Assembly (NCBI RefSeq): GCF_024218775.1
Contig: NZ_CP100404.1
Span: 2,108,001 to 2,172,000, forward strand
Direction: 5' to 3'
Length of the DNA: 64,000 nt
Source: Haloarcula marina
Lineage (GTDB): Archaea; Halobacteriota; Halobacteria; Halobacteriales; Haloarculaceae
The position numbers were made by a program, and so were the translations under genes. Positions 17,198 to 25,637 of the stretch are shown in pieces (within the stretch, counting starts at the first letter, position 1; each line of letters starts with the position of its first letter). The notes beneath the pieces were generated by a model that saw only the letters and a program-made list of their open reading frames with translations, was not told the DNA's origin and did not search any database.

Positions 17198-18475
17198 TCA
17201 ACCGAGGTCCGCGTCGTTCGACGCGGGCGACGACGGCGCGGCAGACGGTGCCGAGTCCAGGTCGTCGGTCTCGTCCCCGTCGAACGCAGTCTCGGCGTCG
17301 ATGCCGGTCGGTAGTTCGTCGTCACCGACGATGTTCGTCGGGTCGACGGCGTGCGGTTTGATGTGCTCGCCCTCGATGAGTTCCGGGAGGACGAACCGGG
17401 CGAAGTGGACGATAAGCACGAGTATCATCGGCCCGAGGAAGATGCCGTACCACCCGAACAGGAACGGCCCGAGGATGTACGCGAACATCAGCGTCCCGGT
17501 GTGCAGCCCCGTTTGGGGTTGCTCCTCTGTGTTCTCGACACCGAACGGGCCGAACGAGAACCCGCCGCCGCTGGAGACGTAGGGTCGCACGAGGAGGTCG
17601 GGAATCGTATCGACGATGACGAACGCGACGCCGACGAACAGGCCGACGAACCACCACTCGCCGCCGACGACCGCGGTCTGCGCCCCGAGGTATATCGCCA
17701 TTGGCACGTAGACGATTTTCATGCCGATGATGGGGATGAGACTCGCCGCGCCCGCGAGCAGACCGGTCAGCGCAGGGTAGGGGACAGAAAGCCCCGCCGG
17801 GGCCGCCGCGTCGACGAGACTGAACGCGATAGCGCCGATAGCGCCGGTGACGATGGCGTTGAGGATGTTTCCGTAGAACACCTTGTGGAAACTGCGGTCG
17901 ACCTCGTGGAAGTAGTGGTCCAAGACGCCGCGGTGGTCGAGGAAGTTCTTCGCCCACTCGGCCAGTCGGGGGCCGTCACGGAGCATGTAGAAGGCCAGCG
18001 CGAACATCACGAAGACGTGGACCAGTCCCGTCCCGACGAACCCGAGGTAGTCGAGTAACTGCGTCACCGTCCCGACGATGGCGTCGGTCGCCCCGGTGTC
18101 ACCGAGCATTGCCGCCGGGTTCTGGACCGCGGCGGAGGCGTCGAGGTACGGGTCCAACACCTCCGCGTAGGGACCGACATCGGTGGTGTCGGCGAACCGG
18201 CCGAACTCCTGGAGGGCGATGGCGATGGTGTAGTACAGCAGGACGATGACCGGCAGGGCGAGCAAGAACAGCGAGAGGAACGCCGCGAGCGTCCGCTGGC
18301 GGACGCGCCGGTACACACGCCGATACAGCGGACGCGTCGCGTAGTAGAGGAAGACGCCGAAGACGAACGTGCCCACGAAGGTATAGAGGACCAAGAGCAA
18401 CGCGGCGGAGAGGACGACGCCGAACCCGATCCAGAAGGCGCGCGGCCAGTCTACCTCCCCACCAGTCTCTGCCAT
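17198..18475 (-). CDS. AI-2E family transporter / permease
   Basis: This 425-residue membrane protein starts MAETGGEVDWPRAFWIG, has two hydrophobic segments near the N-terminus, a soluble middle (FADTTDVGPYAEVLDP to LDYLGFVGTG), and five or six more TM segments, with the family hallmark GILGxxIxG-like segment FLFGWYGIFLGPMILVLI near 350. AI-2E (UPF0118/PerM) proteins include permeases and Na+/H+ antiporters. About 50 acidic residues follow the last TM. The start excludes 20 upstream codons that read through the divergent promoter. Confidence 0.9.
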   Translation of the reverse strand: MAETGGEVDWPRAFWIGFGVVLSAALLLVLYTFVGTFVFGVFLYYATRPLYRRVYRRVRQRTLAAFLSLFLLALPVIVLLYYTIAIALQEFGRFADTTDVGPYAEVLDPYLDASAAVQNPAAMLGDTGATDAIVGTVTQLLDYLGFVGTGLVHVFVMFALAFYMLRDGPRLAEWAKNFLDHRGVLDHYFHEVDRSFHKVFYGNILNAIVTGAIGAIAFSLVDAAAPAGLSVPYPALTGLLAGAASLIPIIGMKIVYVPMAIYLGAQTAVVGGEWWFVGLFVGVAFVIVDTIPDLLVRPYVSSGGGFSFGPFGVENTEEQPQTGLHTGTLMFAYILGPFLFGWYGIFLGPMILVLIVHFARFVLPELIEGEHIKPHAVDPTNIVGDDELPTGIDAETAFDGDETDDLDSAPSAAPSSPASNDADLG

Positions 18476-18558
18476 GTGTCTCCGTTTCACGGCGGGTGGC
18501 AAAAAACTGTTCTGTCGGAGAGACGAATATTTCACGGACGCTCGCGTAACGGACCCAC

Positions 18559-19824
18559 GTGAGTCTCCTACAGTTGAGTCCGGTGGCGGTCGACACCGAA
18601 ATCGTGCGGATTCTGTTGGCGGCGGCGCTCGGGATGCTCCTCGGTCTCGAACGGGAGTGGTCGCACAAGACCGCTGGTATCCGGACGTTCGCGCTGATTA
18701 GCCTGCTGGGCGCGGTGTTCACTATCGTCGAGAACGGCGTCTTGCTGGTCGTCGGCGGCGCGCTCGTCATCGTCCAAGGCATCCTCATCGCGGTGCAGGG
18801 GCTGTTGGAGGAGGAGGAGAACATCTCGCTGACCACGTCTGTCTCGATGCTCGTCGCCTACGGGGTCGGAGCGCTCGTCGCCAGCGGCGCGACCATCGAA
18901 GGCGTCACCGTCGCCGTCGTCTCCTCGCTGTTGCTCGTCCTCAAACGCGAACTCCACAGTTTCGCGTGGGGATTGACGCGGGCGGAACTCCGCTCGACGA
19001 CTGAGTTCGCCATCCTCGCGTTCGTCGTCTACCCGCTGTTACCCCCGGAACCGATCCGACTCCCGGGCAACGTCCTGGACATCGCTGTCGAACTCCGCGT
19101 CGTCTGGTTGATGGTCGTGTTCGTGGCGGGTATCGGTATCGTCAACTACGCCGTCGTCCAGCAGTTCGGCGGCCGCGGCATCGCGGTCACCGGTTTCTTC
19201 GGCGGCCTCGCCTCCTCGACGGCCGTCGTCGGGACGATGCTCGACCACGTCAGGCAGCGCCCGGATGCGGCCTCTTACGCCGTGGCCGCGATCTTGCTCG
19301 CGGACTCCGCGATGGCCTTCCGGAACCTCCTCATTACCGTGCTGTTCACGCTTCAGCAGGGCGTTCTCGTCTCGGCGACCATCCCGTTGCTCGTCGTCGT
19401 CGTCGGGAGCATCGTCGTCGCGGCGTTCGCGGCCGACTGGTCCGAAGCCGTCGAGATGGAGTTAGAGAGTCCCTTCTCGCTACGGAACGCGCTCGGGTTC
19501 GGCGGGATATTCCTCCTCGTCCTTGTCGTCGGCGGTGTCGCCAGCGCCCGCCTCGGCACCACGGGACTCTACGTAGCGTCGGCGCTCAGCGGGTTGGTGT
19601 CGAGCGCTGGCGCGACCACGTCGGCGGTGTTACTGTACCGCGGAGGCGCAATCGACGAACAGACCGCGATGGTCGCGATTCTCGTCGCCACCGCCGCCAG
19701 CATCACGGTCAAAGCAATCCTCACTGCTCTCGGACCGAATCGGGGGTTCGCGTACCGGGTCTCGCTCTGGAGCGCTGTCGTCCTCGTCGGCGTGAGCGCG
19801 GTAACGGTTGTCGTACTGCTGTGA
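18559..19824 (+). CDS. MgtC/SapB family membrane protein with DUF4010 domain
   Basis: In this 421-residue protein the N-terminal part (LAAALGMLLGLEREWSHKTAGIRTF, residues ~20-44) is the MgtC/SapB signature, and the C-terminal 200 residues are a DUF4010-type bundle (GRGIAVTGFFGGLASSTAVVG and SGLVSSAGATTSAVLL are internal repeats of one motif). About twelve hydrophobic segments are present. MgtC proteins are tied to magnesium or acid stress, but for the DUF4010 fusion the transport role is unproven. It starts with GTG at 18559, divergent from the AI-2E gene. Confidence 0.9.
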   Translation: MSLLQLSPVAVDTEIVRILLAAALGMLLGLEREWSHKTAGIRTFALISLLGAVFTIVENGVLLVVGGALVIVQGILIAVQGLLEEEENISLTTSVSMLVAYGVGALVASGATIEGVTVAVVSSLLLVLKRELHSFAWGLTRAELRSTTEFAILAFVVYPLLPPEPIRLPGNVLDIAVELRVVWLMVVFVAGIGIVNYAVVQQFGGRGIAVTGFFGGLASSTAVVGTMLDHVRQRPDAASYAVAAILLADSAMAFRNLLITVLFTLQQGVLVSATIPLLVVVVGSIVVAAFAADWSEAVEMELESPFSLRNALGFGGIFLLVLVVGGVASARLGTTGLYVASALSGLVSSAGATTSAVLLYRGGAIDEQTAMVAILVATAASITVKAILTALGPNRGFAYRVSLWSAVVLVGVSAVTVVVLL

Positions 19825-19827
19825 GTG

Positions 19828-20244
19828 TCAGAACTGGTACCGACGGTCGTCGTTGTCCTGTTGCTGGGGGAACTGGGAGGCCCCGGTCATCTCGTCGAAG
19901 GTCATCCCCGAAAGGTACTCGTCGTAGGTGCAGTCGTAGCCGCTTCGGAGGTGGAAGTCGAGCGTGCCGCGTTCGACCGCCGACTGAAAGAGCATGTGGA
20001 CCGCGCGCCTGACCAGTTCGTCGGCGTCCTCCGGGTCCATCGCCGCCGACAGCATCGCTAACTCGTTTCGCGTCTCCCGGTCGAGGCCGACCGACAGCTC
20101 CTCGTCCAGCTCGGCGTAGCGGGCTTCGACATCGTCCTGAAGGTCTTCGAGAGTCACGTCGTTCTCGTCGGCGACGGCGGGGGAAACACCTTGCGACTCC
20201 GTACCGACCTCGGGAGAGTGGAGTGGTAACTTGCGCCACCACAT
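19828..20244 (-). CDS. Conserved haloarchaeal protein, unknown function
   Basis: This acidic, mainly helical protein of 138 residues (from ATG 20244) contains DVTLEDLQDDVEARYAELDE and ETRNELAMLSAAMDPEDADE, and ends in a Gln/Asp/Arg-rich tail. The AT-rich tatatataaata box at 20249-20262 is only about 12 bp from that ATG; if it is this gene's promoter, the transcript would start inside the frame and the true start may be the GTG at 20157 (109 aa). No family was recognised. It is convergent with MgtC and divergent from the histidine kinase. Confidence 0.7.
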   Translation of the reverse strand: MWWRKLPLHSPEVGTESQGVSPAVADENDVTLEDLQDDVEARYAELDEELSVGLDRETRNELAMLSAAMDPEDADELVRRAVHMLFQSAVERGTLDFHLRSGYDCTYDEYLSGMTFDEMTGASQFPQQQDNDDRRYQF

Positions 20245-20320
20245 CTCAATATTTATATATCGATACCATTGACAGTTACGTATCTGTCCTCGGTTCTGAC
20301 AGGGGTGCTCTGGGAACGGG

Positions 20321-22132
20321 ATGACTGAGACTGGCGCCGACGGCGGTCAGGAACGCGTCTCGCGAGTCGTCACCGGACTCGGTGTGGCCGCCCTCCTCGT
20401 CCTCGCGTGCGGCATCGGCGGCTACGTTTACGTACAGGACGCCGCCGGAGCGGCGGCCTCGGCCGACCTCCGTTCGACGGCGACGACACAGGCCGATTCG
20501 GTCGGGAACTGGCAGTCGCAACTGTCCGCACAGGCGCGCCTGCTGTCCGCCGCGTCGCCGGTCGAAAACGGGGACGAGGAACGAATCAAACGGTATCTCT
20601 CGGCCACCTCGGAACGACTGCCCGGCACCGTCGTCGCCGTCCACTACGTCGATACGAGGGACCGTCCCCACGTCGTCACGGCCAGCACCGACGACTCGGT
20701 CTCAGGGCGGACCGTCGCGGGCGTCGAGTCCGACTGGGAACCGGTGCTCCAGCGAGCGATGGCACCGGAGACGAACGACACCGCCGTGTTCCACACCGCG
20801 AGTTCCCACGACCGCGACGGCGGCCGGGGGATGACGTTCGGCAGTCCGGTCCCCGGCAGAGACGGCGTCGTGTTGGTCGTCGGGAGCATCCCACTGCCCG
20901 AGACCCGACCCGTCTCGGGAACGGCGGTGTTCGACGCGGAGCGAGAGGTCGTGTTCGCGGCCGACGCCGACGGGAACAGCGTGGGTGACGACGCGACCGA
21001 CGCGGGACTGACGCAGGCCCGGGACGGGCGCGTGACGACGACAGCGGCGGGGGGCCGACTGCTCGCGTACGCGCCCGTCCCGGGCACGTCGTGGGTCCTC
21101 GTCAGCGCGGCCGAGCGCTCGTCGCTCGCGCCGACGGCCACGCGTGCCGGACACGCACTCTGGTTACTCACCGCCCTCTCGCTGCTGTCGCTGGGTGTCC
21201 TCGCGGTCGTTTACCGACGACAGACGACCGAACCGCTCGATAGGCTCCGCCGACGGGTCCGTGCGATGGGTGACGGGGACCTCAACGTCGACTTCTCGAC
21301 CGACCGCGAAGGCGAAGTCGGCGCGCTGTACGACGCGCTCGCAGACGTGCAGACCGAGCTTCGAGCGCAGATTCGCGAGGCACGGGAGGCCGAGGAGGTG
21401 GCCGAGCAGTCGAAACAGCAACTCCAGCGGCAGAACCAACGCTTAGACGAGTTCGCCTCCACGCTGTCACACGACCTGCGGAACCCGCTAACCGTCGCCC
21501 GCGGGCACGTCGAACTGCTCTCGACGCGGCTCTCGGATGCGGAATCGGCGGGCCTCGACACCGCCGACCATTGGACCCACGTCGAGAAACTCGAAGGCTC
21601 GCACGACCGCATCGAGTCGATTATCGACGACGTGCTCACGCTGACCCGGGAGGGCGAGAGCGTCGACGAGACGGAGCAGGTGTCGCTGGAGGACGCGGCC
21701 CAAGAGGCGTGGGCCAACGTCGACAGCGGGGACGCAACCATCGAGATTACCGGGAGCCGTCCCATCGAGGCCGACCGGGACCGCCTGCTCAGGGCGTTCG
21801 AGAACCTGTTTCGAAACGCCGTCGACCACGTCGGCGACGACGTGACCGTCGAACTGGGGACGCTCAGGGACGGCTTTTACGTCGCCGACGATGGACCCGG
21901 CATCCCATTCGAGGAAGTCGACGATATCTTCGAGTACGGTCACACCACGAGCGACGGCGGCACGGGGCTGGGGCTCTCTATCGTCCGGACCATCGCCGAG
22001 GCCCACGGCTGGCGGCTGTACGTCGACACCACCTACGAGGACGGCGCGATGTTCGTCTTCGCGGACGTGTTCGACCGCGGCACCGCGGCGTCGGAGGAGA
22101 CGGCCATCGAGCGGGGCGAGACGGACGACTGA
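20321..22132 (+). CDS. Membrane sensor histidine kinase
   Basis: This 603-residue protein has TM1 (residues ~15-37), an extracellular sensing domain of ~240 residues that looks PDC/Cache-like, TM2 (~287-307), HAMP (TTEPLDRLRRRVRAMGDGDL, ~310-360), a coiled coil, HisKA with the phospho-acceptor His in TLSHDLRNPL (near 383), and an HATPase domain with N box (FENLFRNAVDH), G1 (DDGPGIP) and G2 (GTGLGLSI). It autophosphorylates on a signal outside the cell; no response regulator or output gene is adjacent, so the partner is elsewhere. It is preceded by a TATA-like tttatatat and a 39-nt leader. Confidence 0.93.
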   Translation: MTETGADGGQERVSRVVTGLGVAALLVLACGIGGYVYVQDAAGAAASADLRSTATTQADSVGNWQSQLSAQARLLSAASPVENGDEERIKRYLSATSERLPGTVVAVHYVDTRDRPHVVTASTDDSVSGRTVAGVESDWEPVLQRAMAPETNDTAVFHTASSHDRDGGRGMTFGSPVPGRDGVVLVVGSIPLPETRPVSGTAVFDAEREVVFAADADGNSVGDDATDAGLTQARDGRVTTTAAGGRLLAYAPVPGTSWVLVSAAERSSLAPTATRAGHALWLLTALSLLSLGVLAVVYRRQTTEPLDRLRRRVRAMGDGDLNVDFSTDREGEVGALYDALADVQTELRAQIREAREAEEVAEQSKQQLQRQNQRLDEFASTLSHDLRNPLTVARGHVELLSTRLSDAESAGLDTADHWTHVEKLEGSHDRIESIIDDVLTLTREGESVDETEQVSLEDAAQEAWANVDSGDATIEITGSRPIEADRDRLLRAFENLFRNAVDHVGDDVTVELGTLRDGFYVADDGPGIPFEEVDDIFEYGHTTSDGGTGLGLSIVRTIAEAHGWRLYVDTTYEDGAMFVFADVFDRGTAASEETAIERGETDD

Positions 22133-22177
22133 CCGGAACCACCACACACAAATCGGGACGCCCCTAACCGAACGCCG

Positions 22178-23119
22178 ATGAGCGACCAGTCGGCGACGGA
22201 CGACGCCTCCGCAGCGGAGTACCTCCCGGCCGACGCCGGAGCGGTGCAGGACGCCCTCGTGACGTGGTACACGGCGGACCACCGGTCGTACCCGTGGCGC
22301 GAGACGACCGACCCCTACGAGATTCTCGTCTCCGAGGTGATGAGCCAGCAGACTCAGTTGGACCGCGTCGTCAGCGCGTGGACCGACTTTCTGGACCGGT
22401 GGCCGACCGTCGCGGACCTCGCGGCGGCCGACCGGAGCGACGTGGTCGGCTTCTGGACGGCCCACTCGCTGGGCTACAACAACCGCGCGAAGTACCTCCA
22501 CGAGGCCGCCCGACAGGTCGTCGAAGAGCGCGACGGCGAGTGGCCCCGGAACCCCGACGGCCTCTCGGAGTTGATGGGCGTCGGTCCCTACACCGCCAAC
22601 GCCGTAGCCTCCTTCGCGTTCGACAACGGGAACGCCGTCGTCGACACGAACGTCAAGCGCGTGCTGTACCGCGCCTTCGACGTGCCGGACGACGACGCGA
22701 CCTTCGAGGAAGTCGCCCAGCGACTCATGCCAGAGGGCGAGTCACGAATCTGGAACAACGCCGTCATGGAACTCGGCGGCGTCGCCTGCGAGAAGACGCC
22801 GGACTGCGACGGCGCGCAGTGCCCGTGGCGCGAGTGGTGTGCCGCCTACCAGACGGGTGATTTCACCGCGCCGGACGTGCCGACGCAACCGACCTTCGAG
22901 GGGTCGCGGCGACAGATGCGCGGCCGCGTCGTCAGCGTCCTCACGGAGTACGACGAACTCGCGCTCGACGAACTGGGCCCGCGGGTGCGCGTCGACTACG
23001 CGCCCGGCGGGGAGTACGGCCGCGAGTGGCTTCGGGGGTTGCTCGACGATTTGGCCGACGACGGTATCGTCGCCGTGAACGAGGGCGACGACGGGACCAC
23101 GGCCAGTCTCAAGCGATAA
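22178..23119 (+). CDS. mutY: A/G-specific adenine glycosylase
   Basis: The 313-residue base-excision enzyme has the HhH motif LMGVGPYTANAVASFAF with catalytic Asp in VVDTNVKR (near residue 155), the catalytic Glu region SEVMSQQTQ, and an iron-sulfur loop of four Cys, here spaced C-x5-C-x4-C-x5-C rather than the bacterial C-x6-C-x2-C-x5-C. It removes adenine opposite 8-oxoguanine. The C-terminal domain is shorter than in bacterial MutY and has no clear Nudix-like fold. Alone after the histidine kinase gene, with a 45-bp gap. Confidence 0.93.
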   Translation: MSDQSATDDASAAEYLPADAGAVQDALVTWYTADHRSYPWRETTDPYEILVSEVMSQQTQLDRVVSAWTDFLDRWPTVADLAAADRSDVVGFWTAHSLGYNNRAKYLHEAARQVVEERDGEWPRNPDGLSELMGVGPYTANAVASFAFDNGNAVVDTNVKRVLYRAFDVPDDDATFEEVAQRLMPEGESRIWNNAVMELGGVACEKTPDCDGAQCPWREWCAAYQTGDFTAPDVPTQPTFEGSRRQMRGRVVSVLTEYDELALDELGPRVRVDYAPGGEYGREWLRGLLDDLADDGIVAVNEGDDGTTASLKR

Positions 23120-23291
23120 CTGGCCGGCCGAAACCGGGATAGGAACCCGATTCATCTGCCCCTTCATGTCGGACGAGCGACAGCGGCGTCGGGTTCTCGG
23201 CGACGCCGCCCGAGATAGTCGGCCCGCTAACCCTGGCCAGCAGCGTCCCTAGTTCGGCGGCCAGCGTCCCGAGGAGAGTTCGTCGGTGCAT
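23109..23291 (-). pseudogene. Decayed lipoprotein-like fragment
   Basis: From an ATG at 23291 the frame reads MHRRTLLGTLAAELGTLLARVSGPTISGGVAEN and on for 60 residues (given here in pieces: twin-Arg-like start MHRRTLLGTLAAE, then LGTLLARVSG). This looks like a haloarchaeal Tat lipoprotein leader in which the lipobox Cys has been lost (ARVSG where AGCSG is expected). It overlaps the mutY stop by 11 bp and has no downstream domain. I take it as a remnant. Confidence 0.3.
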
Positions 23292-23396
23292 ACGCCATCC
23301 CCGACTCACCTTCGGGTCGATGTATCGTCCGGAGTCCGAACTCCCGCAGCGGAACAGGCCGCTAGCCCTTTGGTGGTCGCCCGTCTGCACCTACCC

Positions 23397-23975
23397 ATGT
23401 CCAGACCCACCGTCGTCGGTATCGTCGGGAGCCTCAGAGACGAGAGCTACACTCGAATCGGAATCGCCCGCGCCCTCGATGCCGCAGCGTCGACCGGTGC
23501 AGAGACGGAACTGCTCGACCTGCGGGACCTCGACCTCCCCGTCTTCGACGCCGACGCCCGCGAGGCCGGTGACGCGCCGGAACTGACTGCCGCGGTGGCC
23601 GACGCCGACTCGATACTCCTCGGGACGCCCGTCTATCACGGTTCGTACTCCGCGCCGCTGAAGAACGCTCTCGACTATTGCGGGTTCGACGAGTTCGAGA
23701 ACAAGACGGTCGGACTGCTCGCGGTGGCCGGCGGTGGGTTCCCCATCACGGCGCTGGAGCACCTCCGCTCGGTCTGTCGGTCGCTGAACTGCTGGGTCAT
23801 CCCGCACCAGGCGGCCGTCCCGCGGGCGCGAAACAGCATCGCCGAGGGGGAAATCGCCGACGCCGACATCCGAGAACGGGTCGACCGACTCGGCGAAGAG
23901 GCGGTGCAGTACGCCAACATCGAACCGGACCCCCCGTGTCTGGAGAGCACCGAGAACGTCGGTGCGGACGACTGA
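23397..23975 (+). CDS. NADPH-dependent FMN reductase family protein
   Basis: A 192-residue flavodoxin-like protein. It begins MSRPTVVGIVGSLRDESYTR, with the phosphate-binding GSLR loop of the NAD(P)H-dependent FMN reductases (ArsH/SsuE/chromate-reductase group), followed by LLGTPVYHGSYSAPLKNALDY, the second flavin-binding loop. The methionine at 23397 is chosen because the 37 codons before it run through an intergenic region. It stands alone between mutY and thymidine kinase. Confidence 0.9.
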   Translation: MSRPTVVGIVGSLRDESYTRIGIARALDAAASTGAETELLDLRDLDLPVFDADAREAGDAPELTAAVADADSILLGTPVYHGSYSAPLKNALDYCGFDEFENKTVGLLAVAGGGFPITALEHLRSVCRSLNCWVIPHQAAVPRARNSIAEGEIADADIRERVDRLGEEAVQYANIEPDPPCLESTENVGADD

Positions 23976-24027
23976 ACGGTTCCGGAACCGAAACCGATTT
24001 TCTGTCGCCCACCCCTGACCAACCCGG

Positions 24028-24612
24028 ATGCACGCTATCACGAACAGCGGGTGGATAGAGGTCGTCACGGGGTGTATGTTCTCGGGGAAGTCCGAGGAAC
24101 TGCTCCGACGGCTTCGCCGCGCGGAAATCGCGGGCCAGTCGGTCGCGGCGTTCACGCCCGCCGTCGACGACCGGTACGGCGAGGAGCGAATCGGTTCGCA
24201 CGACGGGCGCGGATGGGACGCGACTGTCGTCGACCCGGCGGACCCGCTTCCGGCGATACGAGCGTCGCTGAACGGCGAAACCGTCGTCGCTATCGACGAG
24301 GCGAACTTCTTCGAGTCGTCGCTGGTCGACGCCTGCGAGACGCTGGCCGCCGAGGGCCGCCGCGTCGTCGTCAGCGGCACGGACCAGACCTTTCGAGGAG
24401 AGCCGTTCCACCCCGTCCCGGAACTCGTCGCCGTCGCCGAGTACGTCGAGAAGTTACAGGCTATCTGCGCCCGGTGTGGCGAACCCGCGACGCGCAACCA
24501 GCGACTCGTCGACGGCGACCCCGCCCACGTCGACGACCCGACTATCGTGGTCGGGGCGTCCGAGTCCTACGAGGCCCGCTGTCGGGAGTGTCACACGCTC
24601 CGGCGGAACTGA
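24028..24612 (+). CDS. tdk: Thymidine kinase
   Basis: The 194-residue type II thymidine kinase has the P-loop GCMFSGKS (residues 15-22), the catalytic AIDEANFF (near 90), the lasso region with VSGTDQTFRGEPF, and a zinc site made of CARC (near 149) and CREC (near 187). It phosphorylates deoxythymidine in the salvage pathway. The gene sits 52 bp after the FMN reductase and 39 bp before a YIP1 membrane protein. Confidence 0.95.
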   Translation: MHAITNSGWIEVVTGCMFSGKSEELLRRLRRAEIAGQSVAAFTPAVDDRYGEERIGSHDGRGWDATVVDPADPLPAIRASLNGETVVAIDEANFFESSLVDACETLAAEGRRVVVSGTDQTFRGEPFHPVPELVAVAEYVEKLQAICARCGEPATRNQRLVDGDPAHVDDPTIVVGASESYEARCRECHTLRRN

Positions 24613-24651
24613 CTCGCAATCGTCTTACTCGCGGAGGCCCGAGACGGAGAC

Positions 24652-25284
24652 GTGACTCAGTGGGTCGAGAATCCGACCGGCGGACGCGACAGGGGGCCGA
24701 CCGCACTCGCACGCGCGTGGGCCGAGATTCTGGTCCGCCCGCGGCGGTTCTTCCAGACGGGTGTCGCGCCGGGCGACCAAGCACCCGGCCTCGTCTTCGC
24801 CGCTGTCGTCGTCCTAATAGAGGAGGCGAGTCGCTTCCTCGTCGTGGACCTCGCGCGCCGCGGCATGCTCTCGACCGGTCCGTTCCCGTATCCGGCCATC
24901 GGGGGATTCTCGCCGGGGGTCGCCGTCCTCGCGATTCTCGCCATCATCGTCTTCGTCACGCCCGCGACGGTCCATCTGACTGCCGCACTCCAGACGCTCA
25001 TCCTGATGCCCGCCGCGCCGAACCGCGGCGGCGTCAGCGAGACGGTGCAGGTCCTCTGTTACGCGATGGCCCCCTGCGTCTTCGCGGGCCTGCCGTTCCC
25101 CGAGGTTCGCGTCCTCGTCACCGCGTGGGCCGCGGCGCTGTACGTCGTCGGGACGGCGGTCATCCACGAGGTGCGCGTCGGTATCGCCGCCGCCGTCGCC
25201 GCCCTCCCGGCGGCTATCGTCTTCGGCTACGGCTTCCGGGGGTTCGATGCGGTGCTCCGACTGCTATCGAGTAGTGGGTTTTAG
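24652..25284 (+). CDS. YIP1 family membrane protein
   Basis: This 210-residue protein begins with GTG at 24652 and has an amphipathic N-terminal part (RAWAEILVRPRRFFQTGVAPG) followed by five hydrophobic segments. The N-terminal RPRxFF motif and the layout match the archaeal YIP1-related group. The function is unknown; a membrane organisation role is only inferred from the eukaryotic namesake. A start at an internal ATG is less likely because it would remove the conserved N-terminus. Confidence 0.8.
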   Translation: MTQWVENPTGGRDRGPTALARAWAEILVRPRRFFQTGVAPGDQAPGLVFAAVVVLIEEASRFLVVDLARRGMLSTGPFPYPAIGGFSPGVAVLAILAIIVFVTPATVHLTAALQTLILMPAAPNRGGVSETVQVLCYAMAPCVFAGLPFPEVRVLVTAWAAALYVVGTAVIHEVRVGIAAAVAALPAAIVFGYGFRGFDAVLRLLSSSGF

Positions 25285-25308
25285 ACCCCGGCCCGTCTCA
25301 TTCCCGGT

Positions 25309-25572
25309 ATGCTGACACTCGACATCGACGACTTCATGCTGGAACTGAAAGACGGCGCATTCAAGAACGTCGGCCCGTCGAACAAGCAGGCGACGGTGAA
25401 GCTATACGACGTGGAGGGCGTCGACGTTCGCGAATACGGTGACAAGCGCGTGAAAATTGCCTTCGAAGACGAACAGGGGAGCACCGTCGAGGTCTCGCTA
25501 TTCCCAGAACAGGCGCGAGCGGTCGCTTCAGGCCTCGAACTTCTCGAATCCGAGAGCGACGTACTGGACTGA
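25309..25572 (+). CDS. Small conserved haloarchaeal protein, unknown function
   Basis: An 87-residue soluble protein that begins MLTLDIDDFMLELKDG and has several alternating beta strands (QATVKLYDVEGVDVREYG, VKIAFEDEQGSTVEVSLF) and a C-terminal helix. I do not recognise a family. It is followed 65 bp later by the RecJ-like gene on the same strand and may be co-expressed with it. Confidence 0.7.
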   Translation: MLTLDIDDFMLELKDGAFKNVGPSNKQATVKLYDVEGVDVREYGDKRVKIAFEDEQGSTVEVSLFPEQARAVASGLELLESESDVLD

Positions 25573-25637
25573 CCCGGCATCGCACCGACGCGCGGAATTC
25601 GACAACAGTTTTAGGCCCGAACCGCTTCCTCCGTTCA

